From positions 1-64,000 of the forward strand of contig RQYR01000001.1 in NCBI GenBank assembly GCA_003859965.1: a DNA stretch of 64,000 bases, written 5' to 3'. Shown here piece after piece: positions 17,496 to 28,093 of the stretch (positions within the stretch are counted from its first letter, which is position 1; each line of letters begins with the position of its first letter). The notes beneath the pieces are model-generated. The model worked only from the letters and a program-made list of their open reading frames with translations, was not told the DNA's origin and did not search any database. Source of the DNA: Comamonadaceae bacterium OH2545_COT-014 (GTDB lineage: Bacteria > Pseudomonadota > Gammaproteobacteria > Burkholderiales > Burkholderiaceae_C). A program made the translations under genes and the position numbers.

Positions 17496-18176
17496 ATGAC
17501 GCTGAAAAACCTTCCACCCGACGCCCGCCCGCGCGAAAAGCTGCTGGCGCGCGGCCCCGGCGCCCTGGGCGACGCCGAGCTGCTGGCGCTGCTGCTGCGC
17601 ACCGGCACCGCCGGGCGCGGCGTGCTGCAAATGGCGCAGGAAGTGCTGGACGCCTTTGGCGGCCTGGCCGGCCTGCTGAACGCCAGCGCGGACGACCTGC
17701 GCCGCATCAAGGGCCTGGGCGGCAGCGCCAAGCGCGCCGAACTCGTGGCCGTGCTGGAGCTGGCCCGGCGTGCGCTGGCCCAGCAATTGCAGCAACGCCC
17801 CGTACTGGAAACCCCGGCCGCCGTGCGCGACTGCTTGCAACTGCACCTGGCCGGCCGCCCGCATGAAGTGTTCGCCGTGCTGTTTCTGGACGCGCGCCAC
17901 CGCCTCATCGCGCTGGAGGAGCTGTTTCGCGGCACCCTCACGCAAAGCAGCGTCTACCCGCGCGAAGTGGCGCTGCGCGCGCTGCACCACCACTCCGCCG
18001 CCGTGATACTGGCGCACAACCACCCCAGCGGCAGCGTGGCGCCCTCGGCCGCCGACCAGGCGCTTACGCGCGAGCTGACCGCCGCGCTGGCGCTGCTGGA
18101 CGTGCGCGTGCTCGACCACTGGATCGTGGCCCCCGGCGCCGCCCTGTCCATGGCCGAACAGGGGCTGCTGTCATGA
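17496..18176 (+). CDS. radC: RadC-family JAMM/MPN protein
   Basis: The 226-residue protein has an N-terminal helix-hairpin-helix region ([16 protein letters not shown] and [13 protein letters not shown]) and a C-terminal JAMM metalloprotease-like domain with the zinc motif [14 protein letters not shown], that is HxHPSG-x6-7-D. In spite of the name, a DNA-repair role for RadC is doubtful in other bacteria and the cellular task remains unclear. The stop codon overlaps the ATG of the next gene by 4 bp (ATGA), so the two are translationally coupled. Confidence 0.94.
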   Translation: MTLKNLPPDARPREKLLARGPGALGDAELLALLLRTGTAGRGVLQMAQEVLDAFGGLAGLLNASADDLRRIKGLGGSAKRAELVAVLELARRALAQQLQQRPVLETPAAVRDCLQLHLAGRPHEVFAVLFLDARHRLIALEELFRGTLTQSSVYPREVALRALHHHSAAVILAHNHPSGSVAPSAADQALTRELTAALALLDVRVLDHWIVAPGAALSMAEQGLLS

Positions 18177-18835
18177 AAGCGCGCGGCCTGCACGAGCTGA
18201 AAAAACTGCGCCAGCAAGCCGCCGCCCGGCAGGCCGCCGAGCAGGCGCGCGCCGCCGCCGAAGCCCAGGCCCGCCAGGCCCAGGCGCGGCGGCAGGAAAG
18301 CGACCGCGCCCTGTTTCTGCGCGCCATCGGCCCCGTGCAGCCGCTGCCCAGCCAGGGCCGCGCCGAACTGCCCCGCACCCCGGCCACGCCCGAGCCGCGC
18401 CAGCGCCAGCGCGACGAACAGGCCGCGCTGCGCGAGGCCCTGTCCGACGAATTCGACGCCAGCACCCTGCTGCACGTGGACGACTACCTGAGCTTTCGCC
18501 GCCCCGGCATCGGCCACGACGTGACCGCCCGCCTGCGCCGCGGCCAATGGGCCGTGCAACGCGAGATCGACCTGCACGGCTTGCGCGTGGACGAAGCCCG
18601 CGAGGCGCTGGCCGCCTTCGTGCAAAGCGCCCACCGCGCCGGCCTGCGCTGCGTGCGCGTGGTGCACGGCAAGGGACTCGGCTCGCCCGGCCGCACACCC
18701 GTGCTCAAAGGCAAGGTCCACGGCTGGCTGGTGCAGAAAAAAGAAGTGCTGGCCTTCGTGCAAGCCCGTCCGCTGGAAGGCGGCGCCGGCGCTCTGCTGG
18801 TGCTGCTGCGCCCCCCGGGCCATGACGGCCACTGA
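18173..18835 (+). CDS. Smr-domain (MutS2-type nuclease domain) protein
   Basis: The 220-residue protein begins with a charged, Ala/Gln/Arg-rich coiled-coil-like helix (about residues 5-45). It ends with an Smr domain: [19 protein letters not shown], then [27 protein letters not shown]. The LDLHG-like motif and HGKG-G loop are the Smr hallmarks, linked to DNA or RNA endonuclease activity. It overlaps radC by 4 bp. Confidence 0.9.
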   Translation: MKARGLHELKKLRQQAAARQAAEQARAAAEAQARQAQARRQESDRALFLRAIGPVQPLPSQGRAELPRTPATPEPRQRQRDEQAALREALSDEFDASTLLHVDDYLSFRRPGIGHDVTARLRRGQWAVQREIDLHGLRVDEAREALAAFVQSAHRAGLRCVRVVHGKGLGSPGRTPVLKGKVHGWLVQKKEVLAFVQARPLEGGAGALLVLLRPPGHDGH

Positions 18836-18881
18836 ACACGGCCAGACGCAGGGCCGCAGCCACCATTACTATCAAAAAAAT

Positions 18882-18921
18882 AGCTGCTTAGGCACAACCA
18901 TATTGCCTTGGCGGCTTTTTT
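18882..18921 (+). terminator. ATAGC-type intergenic hairpin/terminator after radC-smr
   Basis: ATAGCTGCTTAGGCA pairs imperfectly with TGCCTTGGCGGC, followed by TTTTTT. An A-run (CAAAAAAATAGC) precedes it. It belongs to the same intergenic family as the elements at 46963 and 58222 and ends the radC-smr transcript. Confidence 0.6.
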
Positions 18922-19039
18922 CACAAGAAACCACCTTTGCCCTGGCGCCGCAGGCCGACGCCATGAAGGCGGATGGCCGCAGCTGCCTGCCAGCAGCCGT
19001 TTCCGGGGCGAGCCATGAACAGAAGGCGCGCCGTCATAC

Positions 19040-19073
19040 CCTCACCCCGGCCCTCTCCCTGAGGGAGAGGGAG
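19040..19073. repeat. CCCTCACCCC-type palindrome in the gap 18836-19215
   Basis: After CCCTCACCCCGGC come CCTCTCCCT (19052-19060) and AGGGAGAGG (19062-19070), a 9-bp palindrome with a one-base centre. Very similar intergenic palindromes recur in many proteobacterial genomes. It lies between the convergent smr and BMP genes. No gene is seen in the remainder of the gap. Confidence 0.6.
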
Positions 19074-19215
19074 AGGAAGAAAGTGAAAGCACGGCCGGGC
19101 GCAAATCCCGGCCTCGGCCTTTCACGCAACTATGGCAGGCGGCTATACCGGCCACGGCGCACCGCATTGGCAAAGGGCCAGCCCGCAGCGCCTTCCGTGG
19201 GGGCTGTCACCCTCC

Positions 19216-21880
<2,665 letters not shown>

Positions 21881-21903
21881 AAGCCCGTCTCTGCCCCAGC
21901 CCA

Positions 21904-21926
21904 GGCGGCCCGTGGGCCGCCTTTTT
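21904..21926. terminator. Intrinsic terminator of serS (convergent with thiL)
   Basis: GGCGGCC (21904-21910) and GGCCGCC (21915-21921) form a stem with loop CGTG, followed by TTTTT. It runs right up to the last base of thiL, which is read from the other strand. Confidence 0.85.
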
Positions 21927-22933
21927 CATGCCCTGAAGTGGTCGAAGCTGGCCACCGGGGGCAACGGGCCTTCCTGGCCTTGCGCGTTGCGCAGGCGCAG
22001 GCCGGGGCTGGCGTCGATGTGGCCGATGCGGGTGACCGGGGTGGCGCTGGCGCGGGCAGCGGCCTGCACGGCGGCGCGGGCGGCCGTGGGGGCGGTGAAC
22101 AGCAGTTCGTAGTCGTCACCGCCAGTCAGCACATGGCGCAGCCGTGTCTCGTCATCCAGAAACGGCTCCAGGCCCATGGGACTTGCCCAAGAAGCTACCA
22201 AATTCATAGCTTCCTGGGCATACAGAACGGCTCCGGCGCGGCTGGCGTGCAGCAGGTGGCCCACATCGCCGGCCAAGCCGTCGCTCAGGTCGATGGCGCT
22301 GGTGGCGATGCCGCGCAGGGCCAGGCCCAGGGCCACGCGGGGCGTGGGGCGTTCCAGCCGCTGGCGGGCCACGGCCAGGGCGGCTGGCGGCAGCGCAAGC
22401 TGGCCTTGCAGGGCCAGCAGGGCCAGCCGGGCATCGCCCAGGCTGCCGCTGACCCAAAGGTCGTCGCCCGGACGGGCGCCGGCGCGGGTGAGCGCCTGGC
22501 CGGCCGGCACTTCGCCAAAGATGGTGATGCACAGGTTGAGCGGGCCTTGCGTGGTGTCGCCGCCCACCAGGGCGCAGTCATGCGCGTCGGCCAGGGCGAA
22601 GAGGCCGGCGCTGAAGGCGGTGAGCCAGGCTTCGTCGGCCTGTGGCAGGGCCAGCGCCAGCGTGAAGGCCAGCGGGCGGGCGCCGGTGGCAGCCATGTCA
22701 GAGAGGTTGACGGCCAGCGCCTTGTGGCCCAGGGCGGCGGGGTCCACGTCGGCAAAGAAGTGGCGGCCTTGCACCAGCATGTCGCTGCTGATGGCCAGGT
22801 GCATGCCGGGCGCGGGGGCGAGCAGGGCCGCGTCATCGCCCACGCCCAGGGCCACGCCGGGGGCGGCATGGATCCCGGCGCCGGGGGTGGCCGGGCGCTG
22901 GAAGAAGCGGCGGATGAGGTCGAATTCGCCCAT
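21926..22933 (-). CDS. thiL: Thiamine-monophosphate kinase
   Basis: The 335-residue enzyme phosphorylates thiamine monophosphate to thiamine diphosphate, the active cofactor. Family motifs are present: GVGDDAALLAP (near residues 31-41), ISSDMLVQGRHF, KALAVNLSDMAATGA, ALVGGDTTQGPLNLCITIFG, DLSDGLAGDVGHLL and the C-terminal TGGDDYELLFT. The gene follows the amidotransferase gene with a 3-bp gap, suggesting an operon. Residues about 239-250 (AQEAMNLVASWA) are encoded by a 35-bp hairpin of the intergenic type, an apparent insertion tolerated in a loop before the TGGDDYE motif. Confidence 0.95.
   Translation of the reverse strand: MGEFDLIRRFFQRPATPGAGIHAAPGVALGVGDDAALLAPAPGMHLAISSDMLVQGRHFFADVDPAALGHKALAVNLSDMAATGARPLAFTLALALPQADEAWLTAFSAGLFALADAHDCALVGGDTTQGPLNLCITIFGEVPAGQALTRAGARPGDDLWVSGSLGDARLALLALQGQLALPPAALAVARQRLERPTPRVALGLALRGIATSAIDLSDGLAGDVGHLLHASRAGAVLYAQEAMNLVASWASPMGLEPFLDDETRLRHVLTGGDDYELLFTAPTAARAAVQAAARASATPVTRIGHIDASPGLRLRNAQGQEGPLPPVASFDHFRA
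22185..22219. repeat. Hairpin repeat inside the thiL coding region
   Basis: GCCCAAGAAGCTA (22185-22197) and TAGCTTCCTGGGC (22207-22219) pair at 12 of 13 positions around CCAAATTCA. The GAAGCTA/TAGCTTC core and A/T-rich loop look like the short intergenic hairpins of this genome. Its length is not a multiple of three by itself, yet the frame is open. Confidence 0.65.
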
Positions 22934-22936
22934 GCG

Positions 22937-23947
22937 TCAGCACCCGCCGCCGGGTCGGGCGCTGGGGCAATGGGCGGGCGTGTCCGTGCGCTGGCTCGCC
23001 CCGGCGCCCGCTTGCCTGTGGTCATGCGCAGAGGAGGCGCTAGCGGCTTCAGCGGCCGCCACGGCAGCTGCCGGACGGGAGCCCGGGCGGCTGGCCACGC
23101 GCACGCGGGCGCCCACGTCCTGACGCACGCGAGCCATGCCGTTGGCGAGGCGGCGCAGGCGGCCGGCGCGGCGTGCGGCGGCCTTGAGGAAGGCCATCAT
23201 CAGCGGGCCGCTGTCCAGCAGCGGCGTGGCGCCAGGCTCTGGCGTGCCGTTCATGTGGAATTCCGGATGCCACTGCACGCCCATCACGAACGGCTCGCCG
23301 GTGTGGCGGATGGCCTCGGGCACGCCGTCGTCCGGGCTGCACGCCTCGATCACCAGCCCCTGGCCAAGCCGGTCCACGCACTGGTGGTGGATGCTGTTGA
23401 CCTGCCCGGGCGCGCTGCCGTAGAGGCGTTCCAGCAGCGAGCCGGGTTCGAAGCGTACGGCGTGCAGCAGGCGTTCGTAGCAGGTGGTGTCCTGATGCCG
23501 CAGCGCGCCGGGCCACTGGGTGGGGATGTCTTGCACCAGGGTGCCGCCGTAGTACACGTTGAGCAGCTGCGCGCCACGGCACACGCCTAGCACGGGCTTG
23601 CCGGCGCGGATGAAGCCGTTCAGCAACTCCAGCTCGTACTGGTCGCGGATGGCGTCGCTGTCGCTGTCTTCGCGCCAGGGCGTGGCGCCATAGGTCTGGG
23701 CGCAGACGTCCACGCCGCCTTGCAGCACCAGGCCATCCAGGTGACGCACCAGGTCATCCAGCGGCGGGGTGCGGCGCAGCGTGGGGGCGCGGTCGTCAAT
23801 GAAAGGGATCATGAGCGCCACCACGCCGTGCGACATGATCCAGTGCGCCATGTAGCTTTCCAGAAATTGCAGGCGCTTTTGGGGCAGGCCCAGGCCGGGG
23901 GGCGGACGGTGCAGCAGGCGGGCCGAGATGCCGATGCGAAGGGTCAT
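22937..23947 (-). CDS. Class-I glutamine amidotransferase-like (peptidase C26 / PuuD) hydrolase
   Basis: The 336-residue product fits the gamma-glutamyl-gamma-aminobutyrate hydrolase (PuuD) / C26 family. The nucleophile elbow is PVLGVCRGAQLLNVYYGG with Cys near residue 108. The catalytic His-x-Glu is VMGVQWHPEFH, near 234-238. LVLQGGVDV is the usual upstream loop. The last 70-80 residues (after KAAARRAGRLRR) are Ala/Arg/Ser-rich and unlike the family, so the protein has a low-complexity tail. The start at 23947 gives MTLRIGISARL. The ATG at 24007 would add an unlikely extension. It lies 3 bp upstream of thiL. Confidence 0.88.
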   Translation of the reverse strand: MTLRIGISARLLHRPPPGLGLPQKRLQFLESYMAHWIMSHGVVALMIPFIDDRAPTLRRTPPLDDLVRHLDGLVLQGGVDVCAQTYGATPWREDSDSDAIRDQYELELLNGFIRAGKPVLGVCRGAQLLNVYYGGTLVQDIPTQWPGALRHQDTTCYERLLHAVRFEPGSLLERLYGSAPGQVNSIHHQCVDRLGQGLVIEACSPDDGVPEAIRHTGEPFVMGVQWHPEFHMNGTPEPGATPLLDSGPLMMAFLKAAARRAGRLRRLANGMARVRQDVGARVRVASRPGSRPAAAVAAAEAASASSAHDHRQAGAGASQRTDTPAHCPSARPGGGC

Positions 23948-24353
23948 GATGGTGACGGATGGCGCAACAGGAAAGAAGGTGGAGCGGCCGGCGGGGCCGT
24001 TGTGCATGTGGTGTGTGGTCAGAGCACCTGCTGCCAGCGCGCGTGATTGCGATTGTCGCGCACCATGCGGGCCAGTGCCGCCCGCGCGTTACTGGCCTGG
24101 CCGCGCACCTGGGGCAAGGAAAGCACGGTTCATTCAGACATGCGGCCCAGTCTGCCAGGGCCATTCACGCCAAGGGGCAGCCACCGGCAAGGCCTGCGCG
24201 GCGGCACACTTGGCGGCGGATCGGCCTGCCATGCATGGGCAAGGGCTGCGTTCATGCACGGCCGTGCCAGCAGCATTCGTCCGGGGCGCTGCCACGGCCT
24301 TTTCCCCCGCGAACCAGGGGGGCGGCACGGCCGCCCGCGCCCAGACCCGCCCT

Positions 24354-24494
24354 TACACTCGCCGCCATGCTGTCACAGTGCGGGCGCCAGAAGCTTGCTT
24401 CGGCCCGCACGCTCTTTTTCCTTCAAAGGGGATCAGCCGCCTGGGCCTTCCTTCTCGCCCCACTGCCAGCCGCCGCCTTCCGGGCGGCTTTTTT
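24354..24494 (+). ncRNA. Candidate small RNA or leader with intrinsic terminator (gap 23948-24505)
   Basis: TACACT at 24354-24359 resembles a -10 box. About 115 bases later GCCGCC (24471-24476) and GGCGGC (24482-24487) form a stem around TTCCG, followed by TTTTTT. Between them there is a possible stem GTGCGGGC/GCCCGCAC (about 24379-24407). A downstream ATG (24367) opens a frame without protein-like composition that runs through the terminator, so a non-coding transcript fits better. The rest of the gap (23948-24350) shows no gene. Confidence 0.4.
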
Positions 24495-24505
24495 GCGGGT
24501 GATTT

Positions 24506-25789
24506 TCAGGCTCGCCCGTCAGGGCGGGCGGTTTCGCTTCGGTGCAACGCCCCGTATAGCAGCGCCAGCATGAACAGGTAGAACAGATTGCCGCTGTTGT
24601 GGGCAAAAAACACCTGGGTCAAACCAAAGCCCATGTACGCCAGCACCACGCTCACGCCGGCCAGGCGCAGCGCCAGGGCGCTGCGGCGTGCGCTTTCGCC
24701 CAACGCATCCGGCGACGCATCCGCGACCGCGGCCAGGCGCGCGCGGGTGGGCCAGAACACGGTCAGCGGCACCAGATAAAAGGCCAGCAGGCCCAGCACG
24801 CCCAGCAGCCCCCGCCGCACGAAGATATCGAGCATTTCGTTGTGGACATGGTCATATCCGGTCACGGCATGGCTGGTTTCGCCGCGCCGGGCGCGATCGG
24901 CCTTTTCGCGCACGTACTCCGCCCCGCCCCAGCCCCACAAGGGCTTTTCACGCCCCATGTCCCAGGCCAGCTGCCAATGCGCCAGGCGCTGGCCAACGGA
25001 GGTATTGGCCTCGCCCTGCTGCTCGAACAGCTGCACCTCTTGCGCCACCAGCGCCAGCCGGGATTGCAGCGGCGCATGCAGCGCCAATACCAAAGCCCCC
25101 AGCGCCAGCGCCAGCGTGGCGCTGCCGCGTGCCATCAGCCGGCGCGGCAGGAAACGCCAGGCCAGGGCCAGCAGCACCGGCAGCGCCAGCGCCAGCGCCA
25201 GCCAGCCGCCCCGGCTTTGCGACAGGGCCGAAGCCATGAACCCCAACGCGGCGCCGCCTGCCAGCCCGGCGCGCCAGCCAGCGTGCCAGTCGCGCCAGCG
25301 CACAGCCAGCGCCACCAGGCACAGCAGCCCCAGCAGCAGGCTGAGATTGCCGTACTGGATTTCATTGGTGTAGCCAGTGGCGCGCACCAGCCCCTGGCCC
25401 AGCACTTGCCATAACGCGATCGCGCCCGTGCCCCAGGCGCCCGCCATCACGCCATGCCATACCGCCTGCGGGTCAGGCCCGCGCCAGGCCAGCATGAAAA
25501 AGCACGGCAAGGCCGCCAGGTACTTGGCTGGCCGGTCCATGCCCGCCCAGCCGCGCGCCCAGCCTGCTTCGCTGATGAATAGCAGGGCCATCACGGCCAC
25601 GGACGCCGTCAGCGCCCAGACATTGGCGCGCACCGGGTGGCGGCCCCATTGCGGCGCGGTCCACAGCGCCAGCAGCAACAGCCAGACCGCCCCCCACGAA
25701 TAGCCGGAAGGCAGCCACAGCGCCAGCCCGGGCACCATGAAGGCGCCCGCGTTCAAGGCGCGTTGCACAGTGAGCGCGTGCCCGGTCAT
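24506..25789 (-). CDS. O-antigen ligase / Wzy-type polysaccharide membrane protein
   Basis: The 427-residue protein has about ten to twelve transmembrane segments and the Wzy_C signature. The large periplasmic loop contains GYDHVHNEMLDIFVRRGLLGV, with the H-x2-N pattern near residues 315-320 that is conserved in WaaL ligases. An Arg-rich entry (SQSRGGWLALALAL) lies before it. Such enzymes join O-antigen to lipid A-core or polymerise surface glycans. It lies downstream of the fused glycosyltransferase on the same strand, 120 bp away. The start at 25789 (MTGHALTVQRAL) places the first helix correctly. An upstream ATG at 25867 is less likely. Confidence 0.85.
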   Translation of the reverse strand: MTGHALTVQRALNAGAFMVPGLALWLPSGYSWGAVWLLLLALWTAPQWGRHPVRANVWALTASVAVMALLFISEAGWARGWAGMDRPAKYLAALPCFFMLAWRGPDPQAVWHGVMAGAWGTGAIALWQVLGQGLVRATGYTNEIQYGNLSLLLGLLCLVALAVRWRDWHAGWRAGLAGGAALGFMASALSQSRGGWLALALALPVLLALAWRFLPRRLMARGSATLALALGALVLALHAPLQSRLALVAQEVQLFEQQGEANTSVGQRLAHWQLAWDMGREKPLWGWGGAEYVREKADRARRGETSHAVTGYDHVHNEMLDIFVRRGLLGVLGLLAFYLVPLTVFWPTRARLAAVADASPDALGESARRSALALRLAGVSVVLAYMGFGLTQVFFAHNSGNLFYLFMLALLYGALHRSETARPDGRA

Positions 25790-25909
25790 GGCTGGGCAAA
25801 CCCGTGCAGGTGCGTGCCAGCGCGCCGGCGTGTCACGCTGCCCAGGCAGGGCATGGCCCCAGGCCATGCCCTGGCGGCTGGCGGCAGAAAGGAGAGCGGC
25901 ATCGGGATT

Positions 25910-27730
25910 TCAGCGCCGGACACGGTCCGTCAGGGAATCCGCGTCGTATTTGAGCGCGGCATAGCGGAAGAAACACTCCTGCGCCACCATGTAGCAGTAC
26001 AGAAAGCCCTCGCCGCCGCACAGAAAGCCGCGCCGCAGCACGTACAGCCGCAAGAACACGGCCAGCGCCGAGCCCATGCCGCGCAGCACGCCGCCTTGCT
26101 TGCCCTGCTGCGCCCGTTTGGCGGCGCCCAGCATGGCGTATTGCGTAAGCTTTTCCAGGCTGCCGCGCACCGTCTCGCGCGAGTGGTGCAGCAGCTTGGC
26201 GCGCAGCCGGCGCTGTGGCAGGCCGGGGCGTGTCACGGCGTGTTCATGCACCGCGCCTTCGTAACGCAGCAGCGAGGCTGTTTTGAACAGGCGCACCACG
26301 CCGCCGGTGGATTTCATCAGCGTCAGCGCCCGGCCGTAGGCCACCTGTGCCCACTGCACTTCCCACACCGCGTCTTCGCCGCTGGCAACGATGGCCTGAA
26401 GTTCAGCGCGCAGGTCAGGGCCGATTTCCTCATCGGCATCCAGAAAGAAGATGTATTCGGCCTGGCAGGCGGCCAGCTGGTGGTTGCGCTGGGGGCCAAA
26501 GCCGCGCCAGTCGGGCTGGTGCACGACCTGCGCGCCCAGGCGTTCAGCCATGGCGCAGGTTTCGTCGCTGGAGCCGCTGTCCACCACCACCACCTGGTCG
26601 GCGAATGCGGCGCTGCGCAGGCAGTTTTCAATACGGCGCGCTTCGTTGAGGGTGAGCACGGCAATGCACAGGCTGCCGCGGCCCAGCGGCGGTTCGGCCC
26701 AGCGCACAAACGTGGCGCTCTCCTCAGGGGTGGCGCCCGCGGGCGCAGGGGTTGCCGCGGCAGGCGCTGCGGGCATGTCTTTCAGGGCAGCGGAAAAAGG
26801 CATCGTGGTCACGGAAGAAAGTTCGCCAACGGGCGGGCGGCTGGCCGCTGCTGGCCGCGCAGGCAGCCCATGCCACGCCCAGGCGCCACGCCAGCGCCCC
26901 CACATGCGGGCCACCAGGCCGGGCTTGGGCAGCAGCAGCCGCAGTGGCAGGGTGGCCGTGGTTCCCAGCAGCAGTGCGCGGCGCAGTCGGCAAGCATGCG
27001 CTTGATCCTGGTGGATGCTGGCGAAAATCAGTTTCGATTGTGCGTGGTGGTAACCACGCAGGTATTCGGCGCGCCAGGGCTGGCGGCCACGCACCGAGCC
27101 GCGCGAACGGTGCCGCGCGCGCACCTGCGGCGCGATCAGCATGGGCCGGCCCGCCTGTCGCAGGCGCAGACAGAGGTCGTCGTCTTCGTAATAGAGGAAA
27201 AACCGCTCGTCAAAGCCACCCACGCCCTTGAAACGCTCCATGCGCCAGAGCATGGCTGCGCCGCAAATAAAGCCCACGCAGCATTCACCCTCCGCGCCCG
27301 GCCCCCTGGCGGGCCAGTCCGTCAGCGCAAAGCGGTAGTTGACTTCCGGCGCGCCATGGGCCTCGACCAGCTGCGGCGCAACGATGGCCGCCTCCGGCCA
27401 GCGGCGCGCCACCTCCACCAGCGTGCACACGGCCTCGGCGCTCATTTCGCAATCGGGGTTGAGCAGCAGCGCCAGCGGCGTGCGCACCTGGGCCAAGCCA
27501 CGGTTGTTGGCCGCGCCAAAGCCCAGGTTATGCGACAGCGCCAGCACGCGCGCCTGCGGCAAGTGGCGGCGGGCGGCTTCGGGCGAGCCATCACGGCTGC
27601 CGTTGTCCACCACGATCACATGCGGGCAGGCGCGCAGCAACTCGCCCTGGCGGGGCAGGCAGTGCGCGCTGTTGTAGGTGACGATGACGATGGTGACGTC
27701 ATCCAGCGCATGGGCGTTGGCCAAGCTCAC
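25910..27730 (-). CDS. Two-domain GT2-GT2 glycosyltransferase (WbbL-like + WaaE/KdtX-like fusion)
   Basis: One 606-residue frame holds two complete family-2 glycosyltransferases. Domain 1 (about 10-310) has TIVIVTYNSA, VVDNGSRDGS, HNLGFGAANNRGL, LLLNPDCEMS and DERFFLYYEDDDLCLRLR, as in rhamnosyltransferase WbbL-like enzymes. Domain 2 (about 350-606) has IAVLTLNEARRIENCL, VVVDSGSSDETC, YIFFLDADEEIG and a C-terminal half like WaaE/KdtX, which glucosylates the LPS inner core. An Ala/Pro-rich linker of about 40 residues joins them. No frameshift is needed. GTG at 27730 gives VSLANAHALDDVTIVIVTYN and avoids overlap with the zinc-finger gene. Upstream ATG starts would add about 70 Arg/Pro-rich residues. 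Confidence 0.85.
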   Translation of the reverse strand: MSLANAHALDDVTIVIVTYNSAHCLPRQGELLRACPHVIVVDNGSRDGSPEAARRHLPQARVLALSHNLGFGAANNRGLAQVRTPLALLLNPDCEMSAEAVCTLVEVARRWPEAAIVAPQLVEAHGAPEVNYRFALTDWPARGPGAEGECCVGFICGAAMLWRMERFKGVGGFDERFFLYYEDDDLCLRLRQAGRPMLIAPQVRARHRSRGSVRGRQPWRAEYLRGYHHAQSKLIFASIHQDQAHACRLRRALLLGTTATLPLRLLLPKPGLVARMWGRWRGAWAWHGLPARPAAASRPPVGELSSVTTMPFSAALKDMPAAPAAATPAPAGATPEESATFVRWAEPPLGRGSLCIAVLTLNEARRIENCLRSAAFADQVVVVDSGSSDETCAMAERLGAQVVHQPDWRGFGPQRNHQLAACQAEYIFFLDADEEIGPDLRAELQAIVASGEDAVWEVQWAQVAYGRALTLMKSTGGVVRLFKTASLLRYEGAVHEHAVTRPGLPQRRLRAKLLHHSRETVRGSLEKLTQYAMLGAAKRAQQGKQGGVLRGMGSALAVFLRLYVLRRGFLCGGEGFLYCYMVAQECFFRYAALKYDADSLTDRVRR

Positions 27731-27795
27731 GCGGCGTCCGGGTGCAGGCGGCGAATCAGGGGCCGCGCCAGCGGGGCGCGGCACACGCCCCCTGG

Positions 27796-28008
27796 TCAGT
27801 GCGCCGCGCGCAGCGTCTCGCCCGCTTTCAGGCGGTACACCGTGCCGCAGTAGGGGCAGCGCGCCTCGCCCGTGCGCGCCACATCGAGGTAAACGCGCGG
27901 GTGCGCGTTCCACAGTTGCATGCGTGCCTGGGGGTTGGGGCAAAAGGTGCCGCCTTCGTGGTTGAGATCCTTGGCGGCAAGTTCAACGGCGGCGGGGGGC
28001 TGGCTCAT
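27796..28008 (-). CDS. Zinc-finger (CHCC/NDUFS6-like) small protein
   Basis: The 70-residue product has the zf-CHCC pattern: FCPNPQARMQLWNAHPRVYLDV followed by ARCPYCGTVYRL. One Cys, one His and a CxxC pair can bind a zinc ion, as in mitochondrial NDUFS6. Homologues beside ilvE are common in Burkholderiales, and here it follows ilvE by 85 bp on the same strand. Its role is not established. Confidence 0.88.
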   Translation of the reverse strand: MSQPPAAVELAAKDLNHEGGTFCPNPQARMQLWNAHPRVYLDVARTGEARCPYCGTVYRLKAGETLRAAH

Positions 28009-28093
28009 GGGGCGGCTCTTTCCTGGACGCGGTTTTTTCTTCGTGGGGGCGCAGATCGCAAAAGCGCAGACGGACTAGCAGGCAAGCGCCGCC

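Noticed and set aside
24367-24573. Open frame starting at an ATG just after the TACACT box
   Set aside because: It runs through a strong terminator and has no protein-like features, so a non-coding transcript is preferred.
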